In this document: piece after piece, positions 1-9,741 of the stretch
Position numbering within the stretch: the first letter of the stretch is position 1
Layout of the letters: every line of letters starts with the position of its first letter
DNA from: Rubrivivax sp.
GTDB taxonomy: Bacteria; Pseudomonadota; Gammaproteobacteria; Burkholderiales; Burkholderiaceae_C
NCBI GenBank assembly: GCA_024641945.1
Contig: JAHECD010000040.1
Span: forward strand, 1-38,188
Direction of reading: 5' to 3'
DNA length: 38,188 nt
The notes under the pieces: model-generated
What the model was told of the DNA's origin: nothing
Seen by the model: only the letters and a program-made list of their open reading frames with translations
The model's database searches: none
Position numbers and translations under genes: made by a program

Positions 1-184
1 CTGCGTGCCACGCCGGCAGCCGCTCGTAGCTGCGCGGCGCCACCAGGCCGGGCGGGGCGCTCCACAGGTGCGCGGCGGCGCGGCGGCATTCGGCCACACG
101 CGCCATCCAGGCGGACTCGCAAGCGATGCCTTCGGCCAGTGGCGCGCCGTGCACCGTGACGAAGCCGAAGTCGGGCAGCGTCAT
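1..184 (-). CDS. lipoate-protein ligase A-like protein, N-terminal part (cut by window edge)
   Basis: The reverse strand opens an ATG frame at 184 that runs off the left edge, giving 61 residues beginning MTLPDFGFVTVHG and containing LWSAPPGLVAPRSYERLP. This resembles the start of biotin/lipoate A/B ligase-family proteins, where an 'LW..P..LV..RRY..LP' stretch precedes the lipoyl-adenylate pocket. The gene lies 39 nt downstream of acoC in the same direction. That suits a ligase that lipoylates the E2 subunit of the acetoin dehydrogenase complex, and such a gene is found in other betaproteobacterial aco operons. The catalytic lysine region is outside the window, so the family call rests on the N-terminus and context only. 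Confidence 0.55.
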   Translation of the reverse strand, partial: MTLPDFGFVTVHGAPLAEGIACESAWMARVAECRRAAAHLWSAPPGLVAPRSYERLPAWHA

Positions 185-223
185 CGGGCGTCGGCAGGAC
201 GGGCCGGCATCCGGCGTTGCGGC

Positions 224-1360
224 TCACTCCATCGCCACCGCGAAATGCTTCTTGAACAGTGCATTGACATCGCTGGCCTTCTCCATCATCGACATGTGGC
301 CGGCGCCGGGCAGCACCTCGACCTTGGCGCCTGGCGGCGCATTCGCCGCGTGCGCTGCCGGGATGACGCGGTCCTCGCGACCCCAGACCACGAGCACCGG
401 CTTGCCCGCGCGCGCGAGTTCTGCGCCGGGTTGCTCGACTTGCCGGCCGCCACCGAACTGCGCTGCACCCAGCGACTGCAGCAATTCGCCCACGCCGTCG
501 ACCCGCTTGTATTTCAGCAGGTCGTCGACCAGCTGACGGCTCACGAGACTGGGGTCGGCGAAGAGCTGCTCGACCACCGGCTTCAGCTCGCGCCGCGAGC
601 CCGCGGCGACGAAACCTTCGGTATACCCGGCATTGATCTCCGGGCCGAGCCCAGTGCTGTTGACGAGCGCCACCGACACCACGCGCTGGGGATGGTCGAG
701 CGCGAGGCGCGAGGCGATCGCCCCGCCGAGCGAGTGGCCGACCGCGTGCACCCGTTCCACGTCGAGCTGATCGAGGAAACGCGCGACGAAGCTGGCCAGT
801 TCGGCCAGCGACGTGCCGGGCAGGCGCGCCTCGGACTGCCCATGGCCGGGCAGGTCGAGTGCGATCACGGGCGACGATTCGGCGATCGCATCGAGGTTGA
901 AGAGCCAATTGTCCAGGTCGCCCCCGAAGCCATGCATGAAGAGCACGGGCACGCCTTGCGCCGGGCCGCGGCGCGCGTAGCGCACACGCAGGCCGTCGAC
1001 GTCGACGAAGGTATAGGCGGGCGCCGCATCCTCGTCGTCGGCATCCGCCGCCGGCACCTCGTAGGCGGCCACGTAGTCATCGATGTCGGCGTCGCTGACG
1101 GACGCATCCGCCATCACGCCGAGCAGCGCCTTCACCGGCAGGGTCTCGCCTTCCTGCGCGACCCGGCGCCGCAGCACGCCGGGGTCGGGCGCCTCCACCG
1201 CGTTCGAGATCTTGTCGGTCTCGACGTCGACCACCGGGGTGCCGACGGCGATCTCGGCGCCTTCATCGACCAGCCACGACGTGACGGTGCCCTCGCGCAT
1301 CTCTAGGCCCCACTTGGGCATCACGAGCGGCGTGATGCCCGCCTTGCTGTCGTGGGCCAT
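224..1360 (-). CDS. acoC: acetoin dehydrogenase E2: dihydrolipoamide acetyltransferase with alpha/beta-hydrolase domain
   Basis: This 378-aa protein has two domains. Residues about 10-85 form a lipoyl domain with the swinging-arm lysine in VETDK (K50). From about 118 an alpha/beta-hydrolase fold carries an HG oxyanion motif (143-144), the nucleophile elbow GHSLGG (S210), an acid in GRED (D330) and a histidine in GAGH (H355). AcoC-type E2 proteins differ from pyruvate dehydrogenase E2 by having this hydrolase-like domain in place of the CAT catalytic domain. The protein passes the acetyl group from acetoin cleavage to CoA. Its ATG directly abuts the acoB stop codon (no intervening base), indicating translational coupling. 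It acts in the cytoplasm as the core of the AcoABC complex. No E3 (acoL) gene is seen in the window; a shared E3 or one beyond the left edge may serve. Confidence 0.95.
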   Translation of the reverse strand: MAHDSKAGITPLVMPKWGLEMREGTVTSWLVDEGAEIAVGTPVVDVETDKISNAVEAPDPGVLRRRVAQEGETLPVKALLGVMADASVSDADIDDYVAAYEVPAADADDEDAAPAYTFVDVDGLRVRYARRGPAQGVPVLFMHGFGGDLDNWLFNLDAIAESSPVIALDLPGHGQSEARLPGTSLAELASFVARFLDQLDVERVHAVGHSLGGAIASRLALDHPQRVVSVALVNSTGLGPEINAGYTEGFVAAGSRRELKPVVEQLFADPSLVSRQLVDDLLKYKRVDGVGELLQSLGAAQFGGGRQVEQPGAELARAGKPVLVVWGREDRVIPAAHAANAPPGAKVEVLPGAGHMSMMEKASDVNALFKKHFAVAME

Positions 1361-2377
1361 CTAGTGCTTCCCCCCGGCCTGCGTGCGCTTGACCGCAGCC
1401 ACGACCTGCGCCGCACTCGGGATGTACAGGTCTTCCAGCGTCGGCGAGAACGGCACCGGGCAGTGCGGCGGCGTGACCATCTCGATCGGCCCCTTCAGCG
1501 CGCCGAAGGCCCGCTGTGCCACTTGCGCCGAGACGTCGGCGGCGATGCTGCAGCGCGGGCTCGCCTCGTCCACGCAGACCAGGCGGCCGGTTTTCTCCAC
1601 GCTCTCGAGCACCGTGTCGATATCCAGCGGCGACAGCGTGCGCAGGTCGATCACCTCGCATTCGGTGCCTTCCTTCGCCAGCGCCGCCGCGGCGTCGAGC
1701 GCGCGGTGCACCATCAGCCCGTAGCTGACGATGGTGACGTGTTTGCCGTCGCGCACCACCTGCGCCTCGCCGAACGGGATCGCGTAGCTCGCCTCCGGCA
1801 CCTCGCCCTCGAAGCCGTAGAGGTTCTTGTGCTCGCAGAAGATCACCGGGTCGTTGTCGCGGATCGCCTGGATCAGCAGCCCCTTGGTGTCGTACGGCGT
1901 GCTCGGGCACACGACCTTGAGACCGGGGATGTGGGTGAACAGCGGCGTGAGCATCTGCGAGTGCTGCGCTGCGGCGCGGAAGCCCGCGCCGACCATCGCG
2001 CGGATCACCACCGGCGTCTGCGCCTTGCCGCCGAACATGTACTTGAACTTGGCGGCCTGGTTGAAGATCTGGTCGAAGCACACGCCCATGAAGTCGATGA
2101 ACATCAACTCCGCCACCGGGCGCATGCCGCAGGCGGCAGCGCCGATCGCCGCGCCCACGTAGGCGCTCTCGGACAGCGGGGTGTCCATCAGCCGGTCGCC
2201 GTGTTTGGCGTACAGGCCCTTGGTGACACCGAGCACGCCGCCCCAGGCGTCGCGTTCGCCGTCTGCGCCGGCACCGCCGACGATGTCTTCTCCGAGCACG
2301 ATCACCGACGGGTCGCGCGTCATCTCCTGGTCGAGCGCTTCGTTGATCGCCTGTTTCATGCTGATCTTGCGAGCCAT
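1361..2377 (-). CDS. acoB: acetoin dehydrogenase E1 beta subunit (TPP-dependent)
   Basis: This 338-aa protein shows the transketolase pyrimidine-binding and C-terminal domains of 2-oxoacid/acetoin dehydrogenase E1-beta subunits. Visible landmarks are LGEDI with E30, the DTPLSES segment with E70 that in this family contacts the TPP pyrimidine ring, and the C-terminal TPPHCPVPFSPTLEDLYIPS region. With AcoA it forms the alpha2beta2 E1 that cleaves acetoin into acetaldehyde and an acetyl unit loaded on lipoyl-AcoC. The gene lies 17 nt after acoA, with AGGAG upstream of its ATG, and abuts acoC. Length matches the family (about 335-340 aa). AcoB rather than PdhB is chosen because of the flanking acoX and the hydrolase-type acoC. 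Confidence 0.95.
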   Translation of the reverse strand: MARKISMKQAINEALDQEMTRDPSVIVLGEDIVGGAGADGERDAWGGVLGVTKGLYAKHGDRLMDTPLSESAYVGAAIGAAACGMRPVAELMFIDFMGVCFDQIFNQAAKFKYMFGGKAQTPVVIRAMVGAGFRAAAQHSQMLTPLFTHIPGLKVVCPSTPYDTKGLLIQAIRDNDPVIFCEHKNLYGFEGEVPEASYAIPFGEAQVVRDGKHVTIVSYGLMVHRALDAAAALAKEGTECEVIDLRTLSPLDIDTVLESVEKTGRLVCVDEASPRCSIAADVSAQVAQRAFGALKGPIEMVTPPHCPVPFSPTLEDLYIPSAAQVVAAVKRTQAGGKH

Positions 2378-2394
2378 GATGGGGTCTCCTGTTT

Positions 2395-3390
2395 TCAGTA
2401 CGTGACGTAGACGTCGGTGGCCAGGTCGGCCGCGGTGGGCATCGGCGCGGCCTTGGCCTTCACGACGGCGTTCTCGATCAACCCGAGCACCTCGTGGTCG
2501 ATCGCGGTGAGTTCGGCGGCCGTCAGCACGCCGGCGCCGACGACGGCGGCAGCGAACTTCTTCAGGCAGTCCTGGTTGCTGCGGATGTCCTCGAGTTCGC
2601 CGGTGCCACGATACGTCTGCGCGTCACCCTCGAAATGGCCGTGGAAGCGGACCATCTTGCATTCGAGCAACGCCGGCCCGCCGCCCTTGCGGGCGCGCGC
2701 GACGATCTCGCCCGCGGCTTCGTGCACGGCGAAGAAGTCGGTGCCGTCGACCGTGACGCCCGGCAGGCCGAAGCCCGAGGCGCGGTCGACGTAGCTGTCG
2801 ACGGCGGTGCCGTAGTCGCGCGACGTGCTCTCGGCATAGCCGTTGTTCTCGACGACGAAGATCACCGGCAGGTTCCATACCGCCGACAGGTTCAGGCTCT
2901 CGAGGAAGGTGCCCTGGTTGCTCGCGCCGTCGCCGACGAAGCTGATCGCCACGTCGCTCGGCCCGCCCTTCTTGGCGCGGAACTTGGCCGCCAGCGCGGC
3001 GCCGCAGGCCAGCGGCGCGCCCGCGCCGAGGATGCCGTTGGCGCCCATCATCCCCTTGTCGAGATCGGCGATGTGCATCGAGCCGCCTTTGCCGTTGCAC
3101 GCGCCGCCGTGACGGCCGTAGATCTCCATCATCATCTGCACCGGGTCGACGCCCTTGGCGATGCAGTGACCGTGGCCGCGGTGCGTGCTGGCGATGCGGT
3201 CGCCATCGCCCAGGTGCATCATGATGCCGGTGGCGGCGGCCTCTTCGCCGGCATAGAGGTGCACGAAGCCGGGGATGTCGCCGCGGCCGAAGTCGACGTG
3301 CAGCCGCTCCTCGAATTCGCGGATCGTGCGCATCGTGCGGTAGGCCTGGAGCAGTTGCTCCTTCGATTGCGGGAACGGGTTGCCTGCCAT
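2395..3390 (-). CDS. acoA: acetoin dehydrogenase E1 alpha subunit (TPP-dependent)
   Basis: This 331-aa protein has the E1-alpha dehydrogenase fold. The thiamine diphosphate/Mg2+ motif runs from GDGASNQG (153-160) to ENN (181-183), about 30 residues apart as expected, and THRGHGH (69-75) and KGGSMH (101-106) mark the active-site histidine regions. It catalyses TPP-dependent cleavage of acetoin together with AcoB. The start is an ATG with AGGAG in the 14-nt gap after acoX, so the gene is clearly in the same transcript. Strict co-occurrence with acoX and a hydrolase-type E2 distinguishes it from pyruvate dehydrogenase E1-alpha. Confidence 0.95.
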   Translation of the reverse strand: MAGNPFPQSKEQLLQAYRTMRTIREFEERLHVDFGRGDIPGFVHLYAGEEAAATGIMMHLGDGDRIASTHRGHGHCIAKGVDPVQMMMEIYGRHGGACNGKGGSMHIADLDKGMMGANGILGAGAPLACGAALAAKFRAKKGGPSDVAISFVGDGASNQGTFLESLNLSAVWNLPVIFVVENNGYAESTSRDYGTAVDSYVDRASGFGLPGVTVDGTDFFAVHEAAGEIVARARKGGGPALLECKMVRFHGHFEGDAQTYRGTGELEDIRSNQDCLKKFAAAVVGAGVLTAAELTAIDHEVLGLIENAVVKAKAAPMPTAADLATDVYVTY

Positions 3391-3404
3391 GGCGTGTCTC
3401 CTGT

Positions 3405-4469
3405 CTACGGTTGGATCGGCGGGGGAGTGCGGAGCAGCCCGGCATGCGCCGCATGGTGCATGCAGCGGGCCACGTCCACGGTGAAGAAAGCGTCTTCGCG
3501 CAGCGTCATCGATACGGCCTGGCCGGGCTCGAAGGCGAGTTCGCGCTCGCCGTCCAGGGCCACGGTGCCGGCACTCGCGAGCACCGGCATCGGTTCGTCG
3601 GCCACCATGCGTTGCCAGCTGGCGATCGGCACCGGGCGCACCATGCCCGGTGCGATCGGCGCGTCGAGGCGCAGCAGCGCGTGCTGTTCATCGCCGGCGA
3701 GTTGCACCGCGAGGCCGCCGCGCTCTTGCCGGCCCACCGGCTGCAGCAGCCCACCGATGGCCGACAGGCCGATCGACTGCGGGTCGGCGAATGCGAGGTA
3801 GGCGGCGGCGAGCGACTGCGTCTTCCACAGCGCGCGCGCACCGATGCTGCGGTCGTGCGTGATGACGGCGTCGACGATGGCGATGTCGCGCCGCGCGGTG
3901 CCCGGCGCATCGGCGATCGTCACCTCGACCAGCTTGTTCGGCGCCAGCGCCTGCGTCGCCGGGATGCGCCCGCTGGCGAACAGGCCCACCGCCATGCCGG
4001 TGATGGTGGGCTCGCGCATCTCGGGGAACGCATTGTTGGTGCCGGTGGACAGCCCGGCGATCGGCATCGTGCGCGCGCCGTCCCAGAGCTGGCGCACGAC
4101 GGCGCGGTGCGTGCCGTCGCCTCCGAGCACGACGATGGCGGCCACGCCCGCGCGCTGCAGCAGGCGCGTTGCAGTGAACGTGTCTTCGACCGTCGACGTC
4201 GGCTCGAAATCGAGGAACTCGATCGTCGGCAGCGAGGCGTCGGGCCCTCGGCTCAGGTGGCGCTCGAGCAGGGCGCGGATGCCGCCACGGTCGGGCATCA
4301 CCAGCGCGCGCTTCACCCCGCACGCGGCCGCTGCGCTCAGCACACGCAGCACGATGTTCACCCGGTCGGTGATCTGCAGGTTGCCGGCATTTGCCACGAT
4401 GCGGCGGATGTCGCGCGCCGACACGGGGTTGGCGACGATGCCGATCGTGGGTTCGGGTGTCAGGATCAT
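3405..4469 (-). CDS. acoX: acetoin catabolism protein AcoX (ATP-NAD kinase-like)
   Basis: This 354-aa protein, read from ATG at 4469, belongs to the ATP-NAD kinase/diacylglycerol-kinase-like superfamily. It carries VVLGGDGT (113-120) and a second glycine-rich stretch GLSTGTNNAFPE. AcoX is found in aco operons but its biochemical role is not settled. The frame stays open to an ATG at 4553, but the sigma-54 promoter at 4515-4529 lies inside that extension and would initiate near 4503, so the 4469 start is preferred. The family also begins near 'TIGIVANPVSARD'. No strong ribosome-binding site precedes 4469. It is the first gene of the operon, 14 nt before acoA. Confidence 0.9.
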   Translation of the reverse strand: MILTPEPTIGIVANPVSARDIRRIVANAGNLQITDRVNIVLRVLSAAAACGVKRALVMPDRGGIRALLERHLSRGPDASLPTIEFLDFEPTSTVEDTFTATRLLQRAGVAAIVVLGGDGTHRAVVRQLWDGARTMPIAGLSTGTNNAFPEMREPTITGMAVGLFASGRIPATQALAPNKLVEVTIADAPGTARRDIAIVDAVITHDRSIGARALWKTQSLAAAYLAFADPQSIGLSAIGGLLQPVGRQERGGLAVQLAGDEQHALLRLDAPIAPGMVRPVPIASWQRMVADEPMPVLASAGTVALDGERELAFEPGQAVSMTLREDAFFTVDVARCMHHAAHAGLLRTPPPIQP

Positions 4470-4514
4470 GTGGAACAGGTCGTGGTCGCAGACCCAAGGC
4501 CGCAGGCACCTTGC

Positions 4515-4529
4515 GCAACCGCCGTGCCA
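4515..4529 (-). promoter_or_regulatory. sigma-54 (-24/-12) promoter of the aco operon
   Basis: On the minus strand the sequence reads TGGCACG-GCGG-TTGC. This matches the TGGCACG-N4-TTGC sigma-54 consensus at every core position, with correct GG-GC spacing. Initiation is expected about 11-12 nt downstream, near 4503-4504, leaving a leader of about 35 nt before the acoX ATG at 4469. It fits the sigma-54-dependent activator AcoR encoded nearby at 6377-8338. The position also rules out the longer AcoX open frame as the true start. Confidence 0.9.
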
Positions 4530-4600
4530 AGGCCGCGCCACCCGAGCCATCACCTATGCCCGCGCCCGCGGCGTTGGGGGCAAACCCGGCCCGTCATGAC

Positions 4601-4656
4601 TGTCACGCTGCGACAGGTGTCACAGGCCGTGGTGTGACACCGGGTCCGGTGTCGCG
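4601..4656. promoter_or_regulatory. inverted-repeat cluster, probable AcoR upstream activating sites
   Basis: Three related elements sit 70-140 nt upstream of the aco sigma-54 promoter, the usual enhancer distance. TGTCAC-GCT-GCGACA (4601-4615) is a near-perfect 6-bp inverted repeat. GGTGTCAC (4616-4623) and its exact complement GTGACACC (4634-4641) form a perfect 8-bp inverted repeat with a 10-nt spacer. A further half-site GGTGTCGC lies at 4649-4656. The shared half-site is TGTCRC. Assignment to AcoR is inferred from position and from the Fis-type HTH of AcoR. Confidence 0.7.
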
Positions 4657-4728
4657 CAGGCACCGCGCGGCCAGGCTCTGGCCGAGAATGCCGTCGAGGT
4701 GCACGACAGTCGCCGATCGGGAGGATCC

Positions 4729-5791
4729 ATGACGAACGACCCGGACGCATGACGCGAGAAGGCCGACCTGCACCGCATCGTCATCGTCGGTGGTGGCGCC
4801 GGCGGGCTGGAGCCGGCGACACGGCTGGGCAACCGGCTGGGCCGCAAGGGCCTGGCGCACGTGACGCTGATCGAGCGCTCGCGCTCGCACTTCGAGGAAG
4901 GCGAGACAGTGACGCCGGCCTACACCCGGGTCTACGACACGCTGGCGATTGCCGTGGGCAGCCAGACCAACGACTTCGGCACGCCCGGCGTGGCCGAACA
5001 CGCGATCGCGCTCGAGACACCGGAGCAGGCGCAGCGCTTTCACCGCCGGCTCGTGAGTGCCTGCCTGCGTGCCCACATGCACGAAGCGCCGCTCGGCCCG
5101 CGCCAATTGCAGGTGGCCATCATCGGCGCCGGCCCGCGCATCCTGCCGCGCTGCCCGAGCGCATCGCGCAGTCGGCGACCCAGTTGCTCGAAGGGCTGGG
5201 CGTGAAGGTGCGCGCCGGCTCGCGCGTGACCGCGGTGAAGGAGGAGGGCGTGCAGCTGGCGAGCGGCGAACTCGTGCCGGCCGAACGGGTGGTGCGGGCG
5301 GCGGGCGTGAAGGCGGCGGATTTCCTCGAGGGCCTTTCCGGGCTGGAGACGAACCGCATCAACCAGCTCGTCGTGCGGCCGACGCTGCAGACCACGCGCG
5401 ACGACGGCATCTTCGCCATCGGCGACTGCGCCGCCGCGCCGTGGCTCGGGCACGAGGGCGTGACGGTGCCGCCGCGCGCGCAGGCCGCGCACCAGCAGGC
5501 CACCCACGTGACGGCGCAGATCGAGCGCCGCCTGAAGTACCGGCCGCTGAAGGACTGGCGTTACCGCGATTCGGCTCGTTGGTGTCGCTGGGGGAATATT
5601 CGACGGTGGGCAATCTGATGGGCGCACTCGTCGGTGGCAACCTGTGGGTCGAAGGCCTGTTCGCGCGTGCGATGTACCTGTCGCTGTACAAGATGCACCA
5701 GGTGGCGCTGCACGGCGGGTGGAAGACGGCGCTGGGCTCGGCCTCGCGCCTGCTCACGCGGCGCACGGAGCCCCACGTCAAGCTGCATTGA
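4729..5791 (+). pseudogene. decayed NAD(P)/FAD-dependent oxidoreductase (type II NADH dehydrogenase-like)
   Basis: A GGGAGG-preceded ATG at 4729 starts a frame that hits TGA at codon 8 (4750-4752). The same frame continues as REKADLHRIVIVGGGAGGLE, the FAD-binding start of Ndh-type oxidoreductases. Homologous blocks then follow in three frames: YDTLAIAVGSQTNDFGTPG up to about 5146, then PERIAQSATQLLEGLG to IFAIGDCAAAP and YRPLKDWRYRD up to about 5570, then FGSLVSLGEYSTVGNLMGA to the stop at 5791. Two single-base losses (near 5147 and 5570) would restore the frame. Two stretches usual in the family also seem missing in frame: after SHF near 4893 (region following 'HFWKPLLHE') and after AIIGAG near 5133 (rest of the second dinucleotide-binding fold). 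Together these argue for a real pseudogene, not sequencing error. The complete protein would be a membrane-associated quinone-reducing flavoprotein. Confidence 0.85.
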
Positions 5792-5892
5792 TCGGCCTGG
5801 CGCCGCGCAGCCGGCAGGGCTGCATCCATGTACTTCGCATGTGCCAACGCTCAGAATGGCCACCCGCGATGGTCAGAAAGGCAGGTCGATCG

Positions 5893-6336
5893 ATGCAAGC
5901 TCGCAGCGCCGCCCGGTGGTCCCGGATGCTCTTTCTGTCGTTGTCCGGCGCGGGGGTCGCTGCCTGCGGCGGAGGCGGCGACCCGCCGGTCGAGCTGACC
6001 GTCGACCATGGTCCGACGATCGCCGCCAGCACACCCCACGCCATGCTCACCGGGGAATCATTCGTGCCGACAGGATCGACCTGCCCGGCGTCGAACGAAT
6101 ACATCCGCATCGGCACCCTCGGGCCGCACACGCTGGGCGCGGTCAACGAGACGACCGGACTGAGCTACCCGGTCTTCGATACGCTGTGGGTGTGCAACAG
6201 CGAAGACGGGCGTGTCATGCATTGGCAGAGCAACCCGATCGACGTGGTGCCCGGCGCCAACCGGATCACGGTGACGATGACCGCCGGAACACGCGCCTCG
6301 TCGGCCAGCGTGACGGTGGTGCGCAGCGGCAGCTGA
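5893..6336 (+). CDS. small secreted lipoprotein of unknown function
   Basis: This 147-aa protein has an N-terminal signal (MQARSAARWSRMLFLSLSG) ending in a lipobox-like VAAC with the lipidated cysteine at C25, followed by GGGGDPP, a linker common in betaproteobacterial lipoproteins. The mature part holds two more cysteines (STCPAS, WVCNSED) and alternating beta-type segments (RITVTMT, SASVTVVRS) that suggest an Ig-like sandwich. An upstream ATG at 5869 is in frame, but 5893 gives the better signal peptide, and an AAAGGCAGG stretch lies just before it. The gene stands alone between the pseudogene and convergent acoR. I do not recognise the family. Confidence 0.6.
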   Translation: MQARSAARWSRMLFLSLSGAGVAACGGGGDPPVELTVDHGPTIAASTPHAMLTGESFVPTGSTCPASNEYIRIGTLGPHTLGAVNETTGLSYPVFDTLWVCNSEDGRVMHWQSNPIDVVPGANRITVTMTAGTRASSASVTVVRSGS

Positions 6337-6352
6337 GCCGCGCCACGCCAGT

Positions 6353-6374
6353 CGGCGCCGCGGGCCCGGCGCCG
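6353..6374. terminator. GC-rich hairpin between convergent lipoprotein and acoR genes
   Basis: CGGCGCCG (6353-6360) and CGGCGCCG (6367-6374) form an 8-bp perfect stem with a 6-nt loop, placed between two convergent stop codons. No T-run follows on either strand, so intrinsic termination is uncertain. Confidence 0.45.
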
Positions 6375-6376
6375 CG

Positions 6377-8338
<1,962 letters not shown>

Positions 8339-8642
8339 GGGGGTCTCCGGGTCTCCTTGCGGCGCCTCGGCGGGCGTCCGTGCCAGCCGGCCAATGTACT
8401 GCCGTCAGCAGGCGAGGTCCATCGTGGACAAGGGGCCGGCAGACCCTTTGCGCGGCGTCGAAGGACGAATTGCGGGAACTCGCGGCACGCGCGCGGGTCC
8501 ACCACGGGTCACGCGGATGCAAGGTGGCAAGTCTGGTTGCCGAGGACCGCCAGCGCGGTTCGGTTGTGCATGCGGACGACCTTGTGCGTGACGGCTGCGG
8601 CGGCACAGGGCCGCCGCGTCGTTTGCGTTGAAGGAGATCACC
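8339..8642. other. divergent intergenic region between acoR and EF-hand gene
   Basis: No gene is supported here. It must hold the acoR promoter (leftward) and the promoter of the EF-hand gene (rightward), but no convincing sigma-70 or sigma-54 elements could be picked out. A perfect 8-bp hairpin (GCGGCGGC at 8597-8604, GCCGCCGC at 8610-8617, 5-nt loop) lies just ahead of the AAGGAG ribosome-binding site of the rightward gene, in its presumed leader. Confidence 0.5.
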
Positions 8643-8915
8643 ATGAATGTCGCCATTTCATTGCCGGGCGCCGTTGCTGCCGCCGCCCTTTCGACCCTGG
8701 CGTGGGCCGCCGACCCGGCCATGGCCCCTGCGGCGCATGACAGCGCCAAGCCGGCGGCCATGAAGGCGGGCCAGCACGATGCCGGGTCCATGGCCATGAA
8801 ACCGGGCAACGACGCGACGCGCGACTGGTCGAGCATCGATACCGACAAGGACCATCTCGTCTCGCCGGAAGAGATGGAGGCCTACCTGAAGGCCCATCCC
8901 TACAAGGCCGGGTAG
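8643..8915 (+). CDS. small exported EF-hand-like protein, Met/His-rich
   Basis: This 90-aa protein starts at ATG 8643 with AAGGAG six nt upstream. Residues 1-22 form a Sec signal peptide ending AWA|ADPA. The mature part is rich in Met, His and Ala (HDSAKPAAMKAGQHDAGSM) and ends with one EF-hand-type loop, DTDKDHLVSPEE (66-77), with acidic residues at loop positions 1, 3, 5 and 12. Position 6, usually Gly, is His here. A single loop suggests dimerisation or weak calcium binding. The Met/His linker could bind copper or another metal, but that is speculation. It is probably periplasmic and appears to be monocistronic. Confidence 0.7.
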   Translation: MNVAISLPGAVAAAALSTLAWAADPAMAPAAHDSAKPAAMKAGQHDAGSMAMKPGNDATRDWSSIDTDKDHLVSPEEMEAYLKAHPYKAG

Positions 8916-8964
8916 CGGGCCTGGCAGTGGGCCTGGCAGTGGGCCGGGTAGCGAGCCGGGTCGG
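8905..8964. repeat. 12-bp imperfect tandem repeat spanning the EF-hand stop codon
   Basis: Five consecutive 12-nt units follow the pattern RRGCCKGGYAGY. The units at 8917-8928 and 8929-8940 are identical (GGGCCTGGCAGT). Those at 8905-8916, 8941-8952 and 8953-8964 are variants containing GCCGGGT. The first unit contains the stop codon of the EF-hand gene, so copy-number change would leave the protein end unaltered but change the 3' untranslated region. Confidence 0.7.
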
Positions 8965-9097
8965 ACGTATACCGGGCGATGGTCGACCACGGTGTGAACC
9001 CATGACGTTTTTCAGCAAGAAGGCGCCGTGCGCCGTGGGCGCCGGCCCCGCAGCGGCGGTGGCGTCGGCGGGCGCGGCGCCGTGCCATCATCGCTCG

Positions 9098-9577
9098 ATG
9101 CTCAGAACGCTGAAGGACCTTTTCGACAACCTGCTGCCGCCAGCGCCCGGTGCCGACCCCCAGGCGGCCGACCACGCGCTGCAGCTGGCCACCGCAGTGA
9201 TGCTGGTGGAGGTGATGCGCGCCGATGTGACTATCCACGCGGAGGAGCGCGCGGCCGTCCTCGCGGCATTGCGCGAGGGTTTTGCACTGTCCGAGGACGA
9301 GGCAGAGCGGCTGTCTGAAATGGCCGAAGTGGCAGCGCGCGAAGCGACCGATCTGTTCACGTTCACGACGCGCATCAACGAGCGTTTCGACATGGCGCAG
9401 AAGGTGCGCATGGTCGAGCACATGTGGCGCGTGGCGTATGCCGACGGTGCCTTGAGCGCGCATGAGCGGCACGTGCTCTGGCGCGTGGCCGACCTGCTGC
9501 ACGTGTCGCAGGGTGCGTATGTGAATGCGCGCATGCGCGCCGAGCAGGCGGCAGGGATCGAACCCGGCGCCGCCTGA
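9098..9577 (+). CDS. TerB-like (tellurite-resistance/DjlA-type) helical protein
   Basis: This 159-aa, all-helical protein resembles the TerB/DjlA N-terminal domain family. Two acidic repeats are typical: VEVMRADVTIHAEERAAVLAALREGFALSEDEAERL and LWRVAYADGALSAHERHVLWRVADLLHVS. The family is cytoplasmic, often membrane-peripheral, and metal-linked through its acidic motifs; TerB in ter operons is tied to tellurite and stress, but no other ter genes occur here. The start ATG 9098 (MLRTLKDLFDNLLPP) is chosen because homologues begin near this helix. An in-frame ATG at 9002 would add an alanine-rich tail of low plausibility. The precise role is unknown. Confidence 0.7.
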   Translation: MLRTLKDLFDNLLPPAPGADPQAADHALQLATAVMLVEVMRADVTIHAEERAAVLAALREGFALSEDEAERLSEMAEVAAREATDLFTFTTRINERFDMAQKVRMVEHMWRVAYADGALSAHERHVLWRVADLLHVSQGAYVNARMRAEQAAGIEPGAA

Positions 9578-9741
9578 GCGCGTGGCGGCGACGGCGTGGC
9601 ACGGGGCTGTCGGCGTGGCGCGCGCAACCCTCGGTGCCGGTGAACCGCAGACCGTGAGCTTCCTCCACGACGATGCTGTGCCAGCATCGGTACCTGGCCT
9701 GACGGGCCCTGGGTCGCAACCGGCACGCGAAGGAGAACTCG

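Noticed and set aside
5..1306. 433-codon rightward open frame opposite acoC
   Set aside because: It is the antisense shadow of acoC; its product is Arg/His/Ala-rich and has no family features, while acoC has lipoyl and hydrolase motifs.
4470..4553. N-terminal extension of AcoX to ATG 4553
   Set aside because: The extension contains the sigma-54 promoter, so it cannot be in the main transcript, and its residues do not resemble the family.
4749..5791. Three or four separate small genes in the oxidoreductase region
   Set aside because: The pieces are consecutive segments of one flavoprotein family separated by lesions, so they are one pseudogene.
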